Below are positions 21,357 through 33,000 of a stretch of 64,000 nucleotides of DNA, piece by piece; within the stretch, counting starts at the first letter, position 1, and the number at the start of each line of letters is the position of its first letter. The DNA is from Scilla litardierei (lineage: Eukaryota; Streptophyta; Magnoliopsida; Asparagales; Asparagaceae): contig CM061142.1 of assembly GCA_030789695.1 (NCBI GenBank), positions 359,699,486 through 359,763,485 of the forward strand, read 5' to 3'. Under the pieces are notes generated by a model. That model was given only the letters and a program-made list of their open reading frames with translations. It was not told where the DNA came from and ran no database searches. A program made the position numbers and the translations under genes.

Positions 21357-22393
21357 TGTTACGAGGTGGAACTCGCGTATAATGAATTTGTATTATGGGG
21401 AACCAAGGGCACGATGGTTATATGGGGAAGAAGGTTTAGGTAGGCTGTTTTACAAGTGATTAGTGGGGTGAAGAAGTTGGACCCGTTGCCGGTGGTGCTC
21501 ACGGGGTCGAATCTCGCTGGATGCAGCTGAGGAAGGTTGGACGGCAGGGGGCTGAAGCCGACTTTGGTCAAGGGGCGAGCTCTCCTGTAGCACGAACAAC
21601 TCGTCAGAAGGGCAGGGTTGGGGTTCAACCCTTAGCCCCTCCGATGCCTAAGTCAGTAATAGGGCTTAAAATGGGGGCTAGACACGCCGGCCGGACTAAC
21701 GGTGTGTCGACCGCACGTGGCGAGCTATGGGTGGGAGAACAAAGATATGGACGACCTTTGTTCTCGCGTGTGAGTTATAGATTAAGAGAGAATTTTCCAA
21801 CCCCCCTTCCGTAAGAGGAGAGGGGGTATTTATACCTGACGGGTGATGACTAGGCGTGCTGAGCTGGCTCGGTTGTCAGCGGAAGCTTCGGGCAAGGACG
21901 TCGGGAACAGGAGTTCCTGACCTGCTTTTGTCAGGCGGCGCGACGGCCAAGGGGTGCTTTTGTCGGGATGTCAGGGCCGAAAGCGCTAACCGTCAGTCGG
22001 TCGGGTGACGTATGTGTCAGTCGTGTCCTTATCCTAGGTTGTTTGTCGTTGGCGACGAACTAAAGGTCGGGCCGTATCACTCTAGGCGTCGCGGTTCATG
22101 GGAATCGGGCGGGTCGTACCGATCGGCCATGAGCTATGGTCCGCCTGTACGGAAGGATACGTCTGTGCCTGTCAGTAGGCCCGGCTTAGCTACCCAAGCG
22201 TCCCCAAGCGCGCTACCCCTGGCGGGTCGAGCGGCTGTGGTTGTTCGCCTCGACCGGGTCGGGGAACGCTACAAGGCGCGCCCGTCTCCATATTGCCCCG
22301 GATTTTCGGGGTGGCGACCCTTTCATGAAGCGGAGAGTCCATGGATCATGTGGGCGGATTCGGGTGGGACCCTACGATCTTTAGGTCGTAACA
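21357..22393 (-). repeat. Gypsy-1 LTR (5' LTR in element sense)
   Basis: The copy is 1037 bp and pairs with 6304-7342. It ends TAGGTCGTAACA at 22393, after which the Copia integrase frame resumes at ACTTTTAAGAGG. Two 1-bp differences lie in G or C runs. The minus-strand TATA box GTATAAATACC is conserved (about 21824-21834). Confidence 0.93.
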
Positions 22394-23320
22394 ACTTTTA
22401 AGAGGCCCCTAGAACTTCTTCATCTAGATTTATTTGGGCCAACTAGAACCGCTTCTTTAGGTAATGCTCATTATGGATTAGTTGTCGTCGACGACTTTTC
22501 TAGATTTACTTGGGTTTCATTCTTAGCTAATAAAAATGAAGCTCATGAAGAGTCTACCAAATTTGCAAAGAAGATTCAGAATCTGTTAGGATCCACCATT
22601 ATCACTATTCGTAATGATCATGTAGGAGAATTTGAGAATGAGTCTTTTACTAAGTTTTGTGATGACTCCGGGATAACTCATAATTTTTCCTTTCCTCGTG
22701 CACCACCACAAAATGGTGTTGTAGAAAGAAAGAATAGGACTCTTATTGAGTGTGCTCGCACTATGCTCCATGATAGTCATTTAGGACTACAATTTTGGGC
22801 AGAGGCGGTGCACACGGTATGTTATGTGCTCAATAGGATCCTAGTAAGACCCTGAACGAACACAACTTATTTTGAGTTGTTTTATGATAAAAAGCCTCAA
22901 GTAAAATATTTTCGTGTTTTTGGTTCAAATTTTTTTATAAAGAACACATTTGGTAATTTAGACAAATTTGAGCCAAGATCCGATGAAGGAATCTTTGTTA
23001 GATATTCCATACGTAGCAAAGCCTACCGGATATACAATAAAACTTCTTCAACGATTGAGGAATCACTTCACGTATCTTTTTATGAAGATTTTGATTTTCC
23101 TCATGTTGATGATGATAATGCAGATATTCTTTGTGATTCTCTTAATAATGTTAAGATTAATGATTCTATTGTTGAGACTAACACTTCTAACGAAGTTGTT
23201 GAAGTTATTCTTAGTGATACAAGTATACCCAAAGCTTATCCGACCGTTCGTAACCATCCCCATAACCAAATAATTGGAGATATTTGTGTGGGTGTTCAAA
23301 CGAGATCGAGAATTGAATAA
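22394..23320 (+). pseudogene. pol: Copia integrase catalytic core and C-terminal part
   Basis: The frame resumes directly after the Gypsy. Catalytic-core landmarks are HLDLFGPT (first Asp), IRNDHVGEFENESF (second Asp) and PPQNGVVERKNRT (Glu), giving the D,D,E set. A TGA at about 22853 interrupts the frame just after CYVLNRILVRP. The same frame continues through YDKKPQVKYFRVFG to a TAA at 23318. The gene is split 16 kb from its N-terminal part at 5660-6303. Confidence 0.88.
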
Positions 23321-23337
23321 TTCTCTCATTTCGCATT

Positions 23338-24248
23338 TGTATCTACCATTAAGCCAAAGAACATCCAAGAAGCTTGTGAGGATAGCTCTTGGACAGTGGC
23401 AATGGAAGAAGAACTAATGCAATTCGAGAGAAACGAAGTTTGGGAACTCGTACCTCTTCCAAGTGGTCACCAAGTCATTGGGACCAAATGGATCTTCAAG
23501 AACAAGACGGATGAAAACGAGGTAATCACACAGAACAAAGCAAGGTTAGTAGCTCAAGGCTACCGGCAAGAGGAAGGTATTGATTTTGAAGAATCTTTTA
23601 CCCCCGTAGCTAGATTAGAAGCTATTAGGTTGCTTTTTATCTTTTGCATCCCATAAGAATTTTAAAATATTTCAAATGGATGTTAAAAGTGTATTTTTAA
23701 ATGGATTTGTCAATGAAGAAGTTTATGTTTCTCAACCTCCCGGTTTTATTCATGAAAAATTTCCAAACCATGTTTTCAAACTTAAGAAAGCATTGTATGG
23801 ATTGAGACAAGCTCCTAGAGCTTGGTATGATCGACTTAAGACCTTTCTTTTGAATTTAGGTTTTAAAATGGGAGAAGTTGATTCTACACTCTTCATTAAA
23901 GATTATGAAAATGACATTCTTTTGATTCAAGTTTATGTAGACGATATTATTTTTGGTTCTACTAACTTTAATCTTTGTCAAGAATTTTCCAAGTCTATGA
24001 AGGATGAGTTTGAGATGAGCCACATGGGAGAGCTCACCTACTTCCTTGGATTGCAAATTCGACAAATGGAGAATGTCACATTCATACATCAGACAAAGTA
24101 CACATGGGAGCTTATTAAGCGATTCTGGATGGAATCGTCTTTGAGCAAAAGGACTCCCATGAGTACTACTACTCATCTACACAAGAATGAGAGCGAAAAA
24201 GATGTAGACGTTCGTCTATATCGAGGTATGATCGGAAGCTTACTTTAA
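23338..24248 (+). pseudogene. pol: Copia reverse transcriptase, broken
   Basis: Landmarks are [20 protein letters not shown] and [20 protein letters not shown], then a one-base frameshift near 23640. The frame from 23676 has MDVKSVFLNGFVNEEVY, ALYGLRQAPRAWYDRL and the catalytic box VYVDDIIFGS (YVDD). A TAA at 24246 ends the frame just before LTASRPDIMFSVCLCAR. The order after integrase confirms Copia organisation. Confidence 0.9.
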
Positions 24249-24884
24249 TTAACCGCTAGTAGGCCCGATATCATGTTTTCCGTTTGCCTTTGTGCTAGAT
24301 ATCAAGCTAGACCTAAGGAGTCACACTTGATTGCGGTTAAACGAATATTTCATTATCTCAATCAATCTCTAGACTATGGGTTACTTTACCCTAAATCTAG
24401 CACATATGAGTTAATCTCATATAGTAATGCCGACTTTGCCGGATGCAAGTCTGACAGGAAATGTACTAGTGGCACTTGCCATTTTCTAGAAAATTCCTTA
24501 GTTTCTTGGTTTTCTAAGAAACAGAATTCGGTGTCATTGTCCATGACTGAAGCGGAATATATTGCCGCGGGTCTTGCATGTGCACAAGTTCTTTGGATGA
24601 GACACACCCTTAGTGACTATGGTGTCAATTGTGATACTTGCCCTATCATGGTTGATAATCAAAGTGCTATTTGTCTTTCCAAGAATCCGGTACACCACTC
24701 CCGTACCAAACACATAGACGTGAGACAACATTTCATAAATGATCATGTAGCTAAGAAGGACATCATCTTAGAGAACATTGAAACCCAAAAACAAATTGCT
24801 GATATCTTCACTAAACCTCTTAAAGAAGATTCATTTGTGAGGTTGCGTGGAGAATTAGGAATTATAGGTGAATCTGAAATCTAG
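24249..24884 (+). pseudogene. pol: Copia RNase H
   Basis: The segment is in the same frame as the reverse transcriptase after the TAA at 24246. SNADFAGCKSDRKCTSGTCHF and SLSMTEAEYIAAGLACAQ are typical Copia RNase H blocks, and KHIDVRQHFINDHV marks the end. The usual DAD-type Asp in the first block reads NAD here. The natural stop is at 24882. Confidence 0.9.
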
Positions 24885-25150
24885 AAGCTCAATCTTTCAT
24901 GTTATAACTCTTTTTGAGCTCATATCATTTTGTTGCCTATCTTCATCTGCTTTATTATATTTATATGTTAAGAAAGGCAATTGTGATTTAATTGATTTCA
25001 TGTGTTTTTGAGATTGATTGTAGTGATTTGTGTTTCAATGGAGTTATTTTTACACTGTTTTTATGTTGTATTTGTGATTAGAGTATAGGTCCTAGGGTGA
25101 GTGTTCTTATTCTCTAGAATTCTATCTCACTGTGCATTTTTGGATCAGGA
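24885..25150 (+). other. Copia spacer after pol
   Basis: This T-rich noncoding stretch lies between the RNase H stop and the internal CAGTCG motif array. No ORF or repeat is recognised. Confidence 0.5.
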
Positions 25151-25500
25151 CAAACGACTGTCTTTCCCTCGACAGTCGACAGTCCTACTCTATCTCCTCT
25201 GTCTGAGAATTGGTATCTTTCGCACAACCGACTGATGACTGTTTTACAGTCGACTGTTATTGTAACAGGCGACTGTATTTTGGTCATCAGGCGACTGTTC
25301 TCTTTGTCGAATTCTTACAGTGCTCTCTGTTGTTTTGATGAACTGTATTAATTCTCGGCCAGTCGACTGTTGAGTATATGTCAGTCGACTGTCCAACGGA
25401 CATGCGACTGCATGTTACTTGCCAGTCGACTGCCCATCTTTCTGAGCTTTATTGTTATCACATCATCCAGTCGACTGATATTTGTTCATCAGTCGACTGT
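25151..25500 (+). promoter_or_regulatory. Internal CAGTCGNCTG quartet array upstream of the extra ORF
   Basis: Motif starts are 25151, 25173; 25225, 25247, 25266, 25288; 25360, 25382, 25401, 25423; 25468, 25490. The two full quartets have spacing 22-19-22, exactly the LTR pattern, though the sequences between motifs differ from the LTR. The array ends about 370 bp before the extra ORF start (25871). A TATA-like TTTTATATTC lies at about 25577-25586. An internal promoter for the ORF is a reasonable inference, not shown. Confidence 0.7.
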
Positions 25501-25870
25501 CTTCTGTTGTGACAGTTCAAGTGATTTGATCCGAGCCATCGATTCCTTGATCCAATGGCCCAGATTCATTCCCCAAATTTTATATTCGAGAGATCCCGAT
25601 CATTTACCCTCGTCGACTCTCTCTCATCCGATTCGACCGCTTCGTATTCCCGCTCGATTTCTCTTCCAAAGCCGTCGATTTTCTTCCCTTCGTGAGTCGA
25701 TTTCGTGTTGTCGTTGCCGTCGATCTCCGCCTCCCCGCTTGTCGATTCCTACGTCGTTGCTTCCTTGCATCTCCTCTACTTGGTTTGCTTCTCTCTCTCT
25801 CTCTCACTAGCCCTTCGTTCGGTTCATTGTCTTCCGATTTCTTTGCATTGTTTCTCTTTCTCTTGATTCC

Positions 25871-27336
25871 ATGGCACCCAAAACCAAGGGAAAAGAGAAG
25901 ATTGTTGCTCCTAAACATCCTAGGGCACCCAAGAAACCTATAGCCAAGAAGAAAGAACCCTACAATGCCCGAACCAAACAAGCCGAGTCTCCCTTGCATT
26001 CTTCTTCGCAGGGATATTCTCCTTCTGCATCTTCTTCCGATGCTCAGCCCCTGATCAAGTGTCAGCAGAAGCGCATTGATCTTGCCATCAATGAGCCTGT
26101 TGCTGACGCTCCCCATCAGTCCCCATCAGTTTCGAGTTCTTCAGAAGAGCCTCCTGTCGTACCCCCTCTGATCCCCTAGTTCCCGTTTGCCGAGACGATC
26201 TCTGCTTGGAAAAATTTCACTCTCTTCTAGGGATCAACCTTCTTAGGGAGCGGTACATTGCTTTCCCCGCCTTCACGGTTGAGAGGCTTTCTGACATTCT
26301 TTCTACTACTCACCTAGCCGACCTTTTTCGCTTCTCTCAGAGCGAGTCCCCCAGAGCCTATCCATTTCTGGTGAAGCTCTTCTATGCGAACCACGTTTGT
26401 GGTGAGTATTCGTCTACCGGCATCCTCGATACTGTCGTTCAGGGAACCCACATTCAGATCACTCCCTCGCTCTTAGGGACTATTATTAGGATTCCCTCTG
26501 TTGGTTTCCTTCCCACTGATATCTGCATCTCTGAGATTGACAACCTTGACCAGTCTGTCCTTCGGGATATGTTTCGAGAGGTACTTTTAGCCCTTGATTC
26601 GGGTGTCAGGTCATCTATGTTCTCTGCGAGAGGTTGGGCTTTTCACCTAGTGCTGAAGTCCAACATCCTGTCGAGGTATGGATCATCTGACCAGCCGTCT
26701 CAGGATATCCTGAAGTGTATGTATGCTATTTTCTCTGGCATGCATGTGAACTGGGCCGGTGTCCTCCTTGATAGGATGGAAAAGGTTGAGTTCACGACCT
26801 CCTTGTCTCACATTCCTTACGGTGGTCTTCTGACTCGTGTCTTCCGTCATTTTGGTGTTGATTTGACTCATTACGAGCCCATGCCCTTTGGTCCTCTCCT
26901 CGATGCTTCTGCAAAGTCAAAATCTTCTTCGGCTCTGCAGACTACCTCGAAGAAAAGGAAATCTACTTCAGCTTTGTTCTCATCCACTGTTTCTCCAGCT
27001 GACCTACCTTCCACCTCTGCTCCACCATCTTGTGATATTCTTTTGGAGATGGTCTCTGGACTTTACAGATTGTTGTCTCTTTCTTTCCTCCATCAGGAAA
27101 TACCCTTCCCTGAGGATCCGAGACAGTTTGTTCCACAGCTTCATGTGCCTCCTCAGCCCACTGATGTCGTTGAGCCTCCTGGTGTAGCTTCTACTCAGGA
27201 TGTTGCTGCTGATGCTGTTGCTGCTGATGCTGTTGCTGCTACTGTTGCTCCTTCTGACCCGCCTTCAGAGGATACACCTGCTGTCACAGAGCCTGCTTCT
27301 TCTTCTGCAGCCCCTGGAGACGCTCACTCTTAGATA
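25871..27336 (+). pseudogene. Copia extra 3' ORF ('putative plant transposon protein' type)
   Basis: The start is ATG 25871 (MAPKTKGKEKIVAPK), a basic N-terminus. One frameshift occurs at a C run near 26160; the frame then runs to 27333, for a total near 488 codons. The middle part (FRFSQSESPRAYPFLVKLFY, GTHIQITPSLLGTIIRIP) resembles the plant retroelement domain PF20167, related to ATHILA ORF1. The C-terminus is Ser/Pro/Ala-rich with Asp-Ala-Val-Ala repeats. SIRE-lineage elements carry an ORF here that is often called env-like. I see no signal peptide or membrane segment, so I avoid that name. A single damaged site suggests slower decay than pol. Confidence 0.7.
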
Positions 27337-28199
27337 TGTGTTTGAGTGGTGTTAGTTTGGTGAAGATTGTATTTTGATGTATGCTGGATGATGTTGTTAT
27401 TGACTCTATATATGTGTGGTGATGTACTTCGCTGTTGTCATGATGATGTATTTTTATTGTCTTGATCATGATGTATCTTTTTGTGATGGCCATGTAGATG
27501 TCCATCTGTTGATGTACTCATCTTTTATATATCTATATATGATGTTGCTGTTTATCTTGTGTCACACTATGGTATACTGCTTATCTTATCTGTGTGATGT
27601 ATGATATGTTGTCTCAATGTATGCTATACTCTCTCCGGTGTACTTTTGAGACAATATATGAATTTGATATTTGATTTTCCATGCTATCTCTGGTATGATG
27701 CATTTGTGAAATCTCTTTTGAAACTATTTTTTTGTGTATATCTAATGTTGATATTGGACTTCAATTCCATTACTCACATGTGTATATGATGTGATTTTTT
27801 GAGTTTTTGATTCGATATATCTTTATACTCCTTGATTGTTGTTAGTTCGTATTTAGCACTATTATTGTTGTTGTTATTTGCTCCCACCTTTTTGGATAAT
27901 TCCATAGGGGGAGAGAAATAAACATACAAGATTCATAATGGATGTGCTAAGTATGTTCTAACACTTGAATCTAAGATTTACGTTGCCTTAGATTCAGGGG
28001 GAGTAAGATTACAATGAATATGGATTTTAATTCCTAGATTTCTTGAATTAAAATCATCCTTATCTCACTCATTTGCTGCAATTTTTATGTAGATGCTCTA
28101 ATATTTGTTGACTAACTTGATTGGCATCTATGTAGGGGGAGTAAGTTTTCATTACGCACAATTATTTATCTCTTTGTTTATGTTTGTTTGTCATCATCA
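27337..28199 (+). other. Copia 3' noncoding region with repeated PPT-like tracts
   Basis: AT-rich and gene-free. GGGGGAG occurs at 27907, 27997, 28135 and 28204. The last abuts the LTR and is the functional-position tract; the other three are upstream look-alikes. Confidence 0.65.
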
Positions 28200-28212
28200 A
28201 AAAGGGGGAGAA
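28200..28212 (+). other. Copia polypurine tract
   Basis: AAAAGGGGGAGAA directly precedes the 3' LTR start TGTTGAG at 28213. Confidence 0.88.
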
Positions 28213-30030
28213 TGTTGAGTATTGGACTTCTCCCTACTTGGCGTTAATGATGAGCAAACATAAATACTTGTGACTAATCCCCTATTTTGCAATTAATCCA
28301 TTGCCTACGCTAATTATGAAGATCTACTAAGCAATGGATGACTCATAAACTTCATTGAAGGCAAATTACATGGATTGGATGATCGTGATGATGATTGAAG
28401 CTCCGTGAAGACTTCAAGCTCATACGATGGAAAGAAGAGAGTATTCGTCAATGTAATTTTTCTTTTAATTCTTCTAGTAAGTAGCTTAGAAGTAGAACTT
28501 TGATGGAGCACTCACACACTTCTACTTTCAGTCATAGGACTTCATTAGATCTATTGTCCTTTGACTCCAATTCATTTCTTTATTGGTTGTGCAAGGATTG
28601 TATACAACAGTCGACTGTTTAATAGTTTACAGTTGCCTGTCTCAAAAACAGTCGACTGTGTGTTGTTCTACTGTCGCCTGTTATGCACAGACTTTTACAA
28701 TATAGTTTTGGGCCTTCTCTGTTTATTTCGCACAGGCCACTGATGAATGATTCACAGGCGCCTGTCCTAGTGACAGTCGACTGTGCTTTGTAAATCAGTC
28801 GCCTGTCTATCCTTTGCCCAAACACTGTTTGATCTGACTTTTACGGCCAGTCGACTAATGCTGTATATACAGTCGACTGTCTCTTGGATCAGTCGACTGT
28901 CTATGCTGCAACAGTCGCCTGTCTGTGAGTCATTTCTTTGACTCAACTCTCTGGAAATTTCTCAGGCTTTTGACAGTCGTCTGTTTAAGGATTTACAGTC
29001 GCCTGTTCTGATTAACAGTCGAATGTGTTCCTTGCATCAGTCGTCTGTCCTGTTACTTGTGAGATTTCCAGTATTATTCAAACTTACCCATCTCTCGGCC
29101 AGTCGCATGTAGAAGGGTTTACAGTTGCCTGTTGGTTTAACATTCGACTGTCTTTGCTTCATCAGTCGACTGTCCACGTGGTAAGTTACCGTAATGAATT
29201 CTCACCTACCCCTGCTGACTGTGCAACAGTCGACTGTGGATTGTTCAACATTCGACTGTCGCGAGTTCAGATTCTATCCGTTGAGATTTTTCTCACGGAT
29301 TTCAATTGGGTTTTTGCCTAAACTGTTTTGTGGATTTGAGAAAGCTATAAGTAGAGCTTCTACTGTTTCATTGGAAGGTTAACTCATTCATTGCAAAATC
29401 TCTCAAGCTTTCATTTCCAAAGATCAAAGCTCTCAAATCCAAAGCCCTACGTATTTCCAAATCTTGTTCTCTTGCTCTCCAACCTAGAACCAAAGAGTGA
29501 TCATCTAGGCAATTGGTGCAGTCAAGAGAAAGGGCTTCTCCTCTCTTCCAAGAGAGTTCTTCAACACACATCACACTCCTCCTTCAAGTTCTACTTCAAG
29601 GCATATGTGATTGTAAGTGTTGTGTTCTTTATTTCATAACTTTCGTTATTTGAGATTTGCTCTCGGTTGTGAGAGTGGTTTGCTTGCTCCCAAGTTGTGG
29701 GAGTCAAGGACATCAATTGTATTCGATTGCACTTGTAGGGTTGCTACAAGTGGGGTTTTAAGGAAACCTCAAGTTAGGGTTTTTACTTGAGTATCCAGTG
29801 GTATCCGGGTGGAAGGGACGTAGGATTACAGGGAACAAGTCGGGAGTTGACTTGGGTAATCCGAACCCTAGAAACATAATTGTGTTTGCAATTGTTTCTT
29901 ATTTGGGTTTAATTTTATTTCCACATTATTTGTTGGATTGCATTTTATTTGGCGTAAATTCCTTTTAAATTTGCATAAACACTATTCAACCACCCTTCTA
30001 GTGTTTTTCCCATTGACAGGGTCCCCTACA
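28213..30030 (+). repeat. Copia 3' LTR
   Basis: At 1818 bp it pairs with 1470-3275 and ends GGTCCCCTACA, followed by AATTT. It carries the same motif array from 28608 (28608, 28630, 28649, 28671: spacing 22-19-22). Several motifs have lost a base here, for example CAGTTGCCTG at 28630 and CAGTCGAATG near 29017. The TATA-like box is kept at about 29344. Confidence 0.92.
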
Positions 30031-30035
30031 AATTT

Positions 30036-33000
30036 TACTGTTTCCAGTTCAGAAATTTTAGGGTTTGTAGTTCGGTGAACAATTTTTAGGGTATTTAAAT
30101 TGCTTTTGTCATTCCTATGGGGCTTGCAAGCAAGTTAGCAAGAGCATAACTGCTGATTTGAACGACTATATAAAATATGATATGTATGTTGATTAGTTTT
30201 TCAAACATTTTGAAAGTGTTGTAGATGATAATCATCATAAATAGCTAGAAACTGGGGTTTAATAGCAAGAAATTGCCTAAGTTGGGATTGAAAATGTGTC
30301 CAATATGTGTGACAAGCAACATCAATTTCTCAACCAATTGTTTACGTAGTTGTTTGTTTATCAATTTGGCATTTCACAAGTAGCTTCAAGAAGCAGTGAA
30401 GATCATGAATATGTAACGTATATTCCATATGAGAGTTATGTAAAGATGCTTAAAAAGAGCAGAGCCCCAGGAACAACATTTTGCTACAATTATTCGAAGT
30501 TCTTCCAATACTTGGTATTTCTTCATCCTCGTTCTCATACTGTATCAAGTATCTAGGTTGCCTTAGTTAATTAGTTGTCGTAAACCAAAAATGTCTTCTA
30601 CAATTGATAAATGCGATAAAAGGATGGATGATTGGATCTCTAATTTGATATCGATGTCCGGAAAAATTGATTTAATAAGAACAATAACTCACAATATGCT
30701 CTCATACTGGTTTTAGAGTTTTACTGTGCCTTCTACTGTGCCGTTCGATCTAGAAAAAGTTATGTAGGAATTTTATATGAGGGGACTTTTTTATATTATG
30801 GCTCATGTTCCCATTATCTCACATCAACTTTTACACTATATATCTTTACAAATATTTCATATCACACTTTGAGGCAATTATTCCCCTGTCAAACTTGTTC
30901 CATTCGTTACAGTGTCAATGCGGGTGATGTAAAGTTGTGGGCCACAAAACTGAGTGTTTCTTTTAGTTCATGTGAAACTCTGGCTTTTAGGCAAACTGTA
31001 TCTCTGCTTTTAAAAAATTGATGTTAACTAATACATGCATTTATTGCAGTGATAATTTTTCTAATGTGCAGTCTATATCTTATTTTCTCATTATTGTGGG
31101 AATTTACTTATGATATTCTCTAATTCAGATGCATCTCTTTCTGTTTACGTGCCGATATTCAAATACATGAAAAATGCAGTTTCCATGTGGTGAAAAAGTT
31201 GTGGTATGCCTATCCTAGATTACTCAGCAATGATGATTTTCCCTTCATAACAGTTCCTATGTGATGGCAAGGCAACTAGTAGGGTAAGCAACAATTTTCT
31301 TGCAACCGTTGCAGCCAATGGAACATTTTGGATTCATGGAAGCAAATTGCATACAAACATTTACATATATGGTGATGAGGCAAGGGAATGTTTGAGCCTT
31401 TGCATACATACATTTACATTTTCTACGCTAAAGGTAATCGCCAGGTAACATTTTCAGCTATATGCTGACACAATATCTCCTGCATCCTTCTATTGATACC
31501 AAGTTGTTTCTAACATGTGCTGCTATGAGATGAAGAATTTTTTAAGCTCCATGTTCTGCTATGAATGCTAGTAGGAAATATTGAGTAGCTTGTTAGATAT
31601 TGTGTCAGCATACAATGAGTAGCTAGTATGAAAGATTGTTTTTATGAAGTGAGATGCTTTCTTTTTCTTTGCAACTTGTTGAGTGTTTACCTTGATGTGA
31701 AATCTACCAGCAATTACTGTTCAGGTTTGTTTTCCTGTGAATTTTGTGGTTTAAAGAGGGGTTTGATAAGAAAATAATTTGCTTTTACATATCAGAATTA
31801 ATTTTGCAATTAATGTGAAATCTACCACTGCAAAACTCATATTGCAGCCCTCTACTTGCTTTTGCATATTAAAATTTATTGTCATGTACCTCTCGTATGA
31901 TATTGCTAGGTATTTGCATTATATCATACTTGTGTAATGAGCGCAAGTCATTCTAGAGATCCCAACTCAGAGTTCATTTTCGTTGTATATAATCAACTTG
32001 CAATCTGTAAACGGCCCTTTTGTCCTTTTTTGTTGACAGTAAATCTATTCTTCTTTGTAGGTTGTGAGGATGTCTAAACGTTCTTGGTGGGGAGTAATGG
32101 CAAGTCACAGAAGGTATGCTAGGCAAGCCACATAAGGATTATATTAATTAGCGTGATATGTCAACCATATGCATCTTCATGTCACGGTAAATGGAACTCC
32201 ACCCTTTAAATGTGTCGGCATTTAAGGAAAGCTACTACACTAGTTTCCTTTATTTTGCAAGATGCATAATAAGCGGGGTTAACTATGTTTGTGAATGTTG
32301 TAAAGCTTAATGTTTTCCACTGATGGTTGATGACTTGATAATAATAACTGAGATGGTCAAATGGTTACTGAGATGGTCAGTAATTACTTTTGATGTCTTG
32401 TGTCATGACCATAGATAAATTTTTTTAAAAATTAGTTTTAGCAAGTTGATTTCTTCCAGCAACTCTGAAGTGATGTATGGATGCTGGAGAATGAAACTAT
32501 AATTCTGGTGTCTGAGCTAGTAATTTTATAAAAAGTGATGAACTGTGCAGATCTAGACAATCATAATCTGAAGTGCCTTGTTATATAGGAAATATTTGAT
32601 GCCATTCATTAGTGTGTATTGGTCAGATTTCATTGAAGCTGCATCTTGGTTATGAATGTTCCAATTGAGAGCTGATCCAACTGCAGTTGTTGGAACACAC
32701 TTTTTGAATATATCTTGCATTCACTTCTCTTATTTATCTTTTGATTGTGATCAATGGTTACCCCTCTAAAGGGTAACTGTAACCATCTGTCTTTCTAAAG
32801 GCTTCTTTAGTGCAAGTGATGGTGATAAGGGGCGCTTTTATACAATAGATGAATATAGGCTGAGTGGGAAGAGGATCAAGGAAAATATGAGATGATGAGA
32901 CACAAGTTAAGAGCAGGTTTACAAGACCCTTCCTCTGCCATATGTTCAACTGCGAAGGGGTAAGATTTTGGGGCAATTGTTTCTTGGATTATTCGAGCAT

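Larger units (their letters stand above)
6304..22393 (-). mobile_element. Pol-less Ty3-Gypsy element (Tat-like) with satellite array and antisense genes
   Basis: The LTRs at 6304-7342 and 21357-22393 begin TGTTACGAGG and end CGTAACA. The flanks are ACTTC (6299-6303) and ACTTT (22394-22398), a 5-bp duplication with one mismatch. The primer site next to the right LTR and the polypurine tract next to the left LTR show that the element reads on the minus strand. In sense order it carries gag-protease (21321-18481), a ~214-bp tandem array (18406-14505) and two plus-strand genes. No reverse transcriptase, RNase H or integrase is present. The LTRs differ by about 13 substitutions and two 1-bp indels in ~1037 bp, so the insertion is young. 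It would need enzymes from a relative to move. Confidence 0.9.
1470..30030 (+). mobile_element. SIRE/Maximus-like Ty1-Copia retrotransposon with extra 3' ORF
   Basis: The element is bounded by TG...CA long terminal repeats (1470-3275 and 28213-30030) and an exact 5-bp target duplication AATTT (1465-1469 and 30031-30035). Next to the left LTR is an initiator-Met primer site. The gene order is gag (CCHC knuckle), protease, integrase, reverse transcriptase and RNase H, which is Copia order. A further ORF of about 490 codons lies between pol and the 3' LTR, as in the SIRE/Maximus lineage. Native length without the nested Gypsy is about 12.5 kb. Gag and pol contain several stops and frameshifts, so this copy cannot make its own enzymes. 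It is inserted in the CACTA element. Confidence 0.9.

Noticed and set aside
25871..27336. Envelope protein in the Copia element
   Set aside because: Position fits the env-like ORF of SIRE elements, but no signal peptide, membrane segment or cleavage site is visible.
30350..30556. 68-codon open frame in the CACTA interior
   Set aside because: Short, AT-rich, no domain and no neighbouring coding sequence or consistent splice sites.
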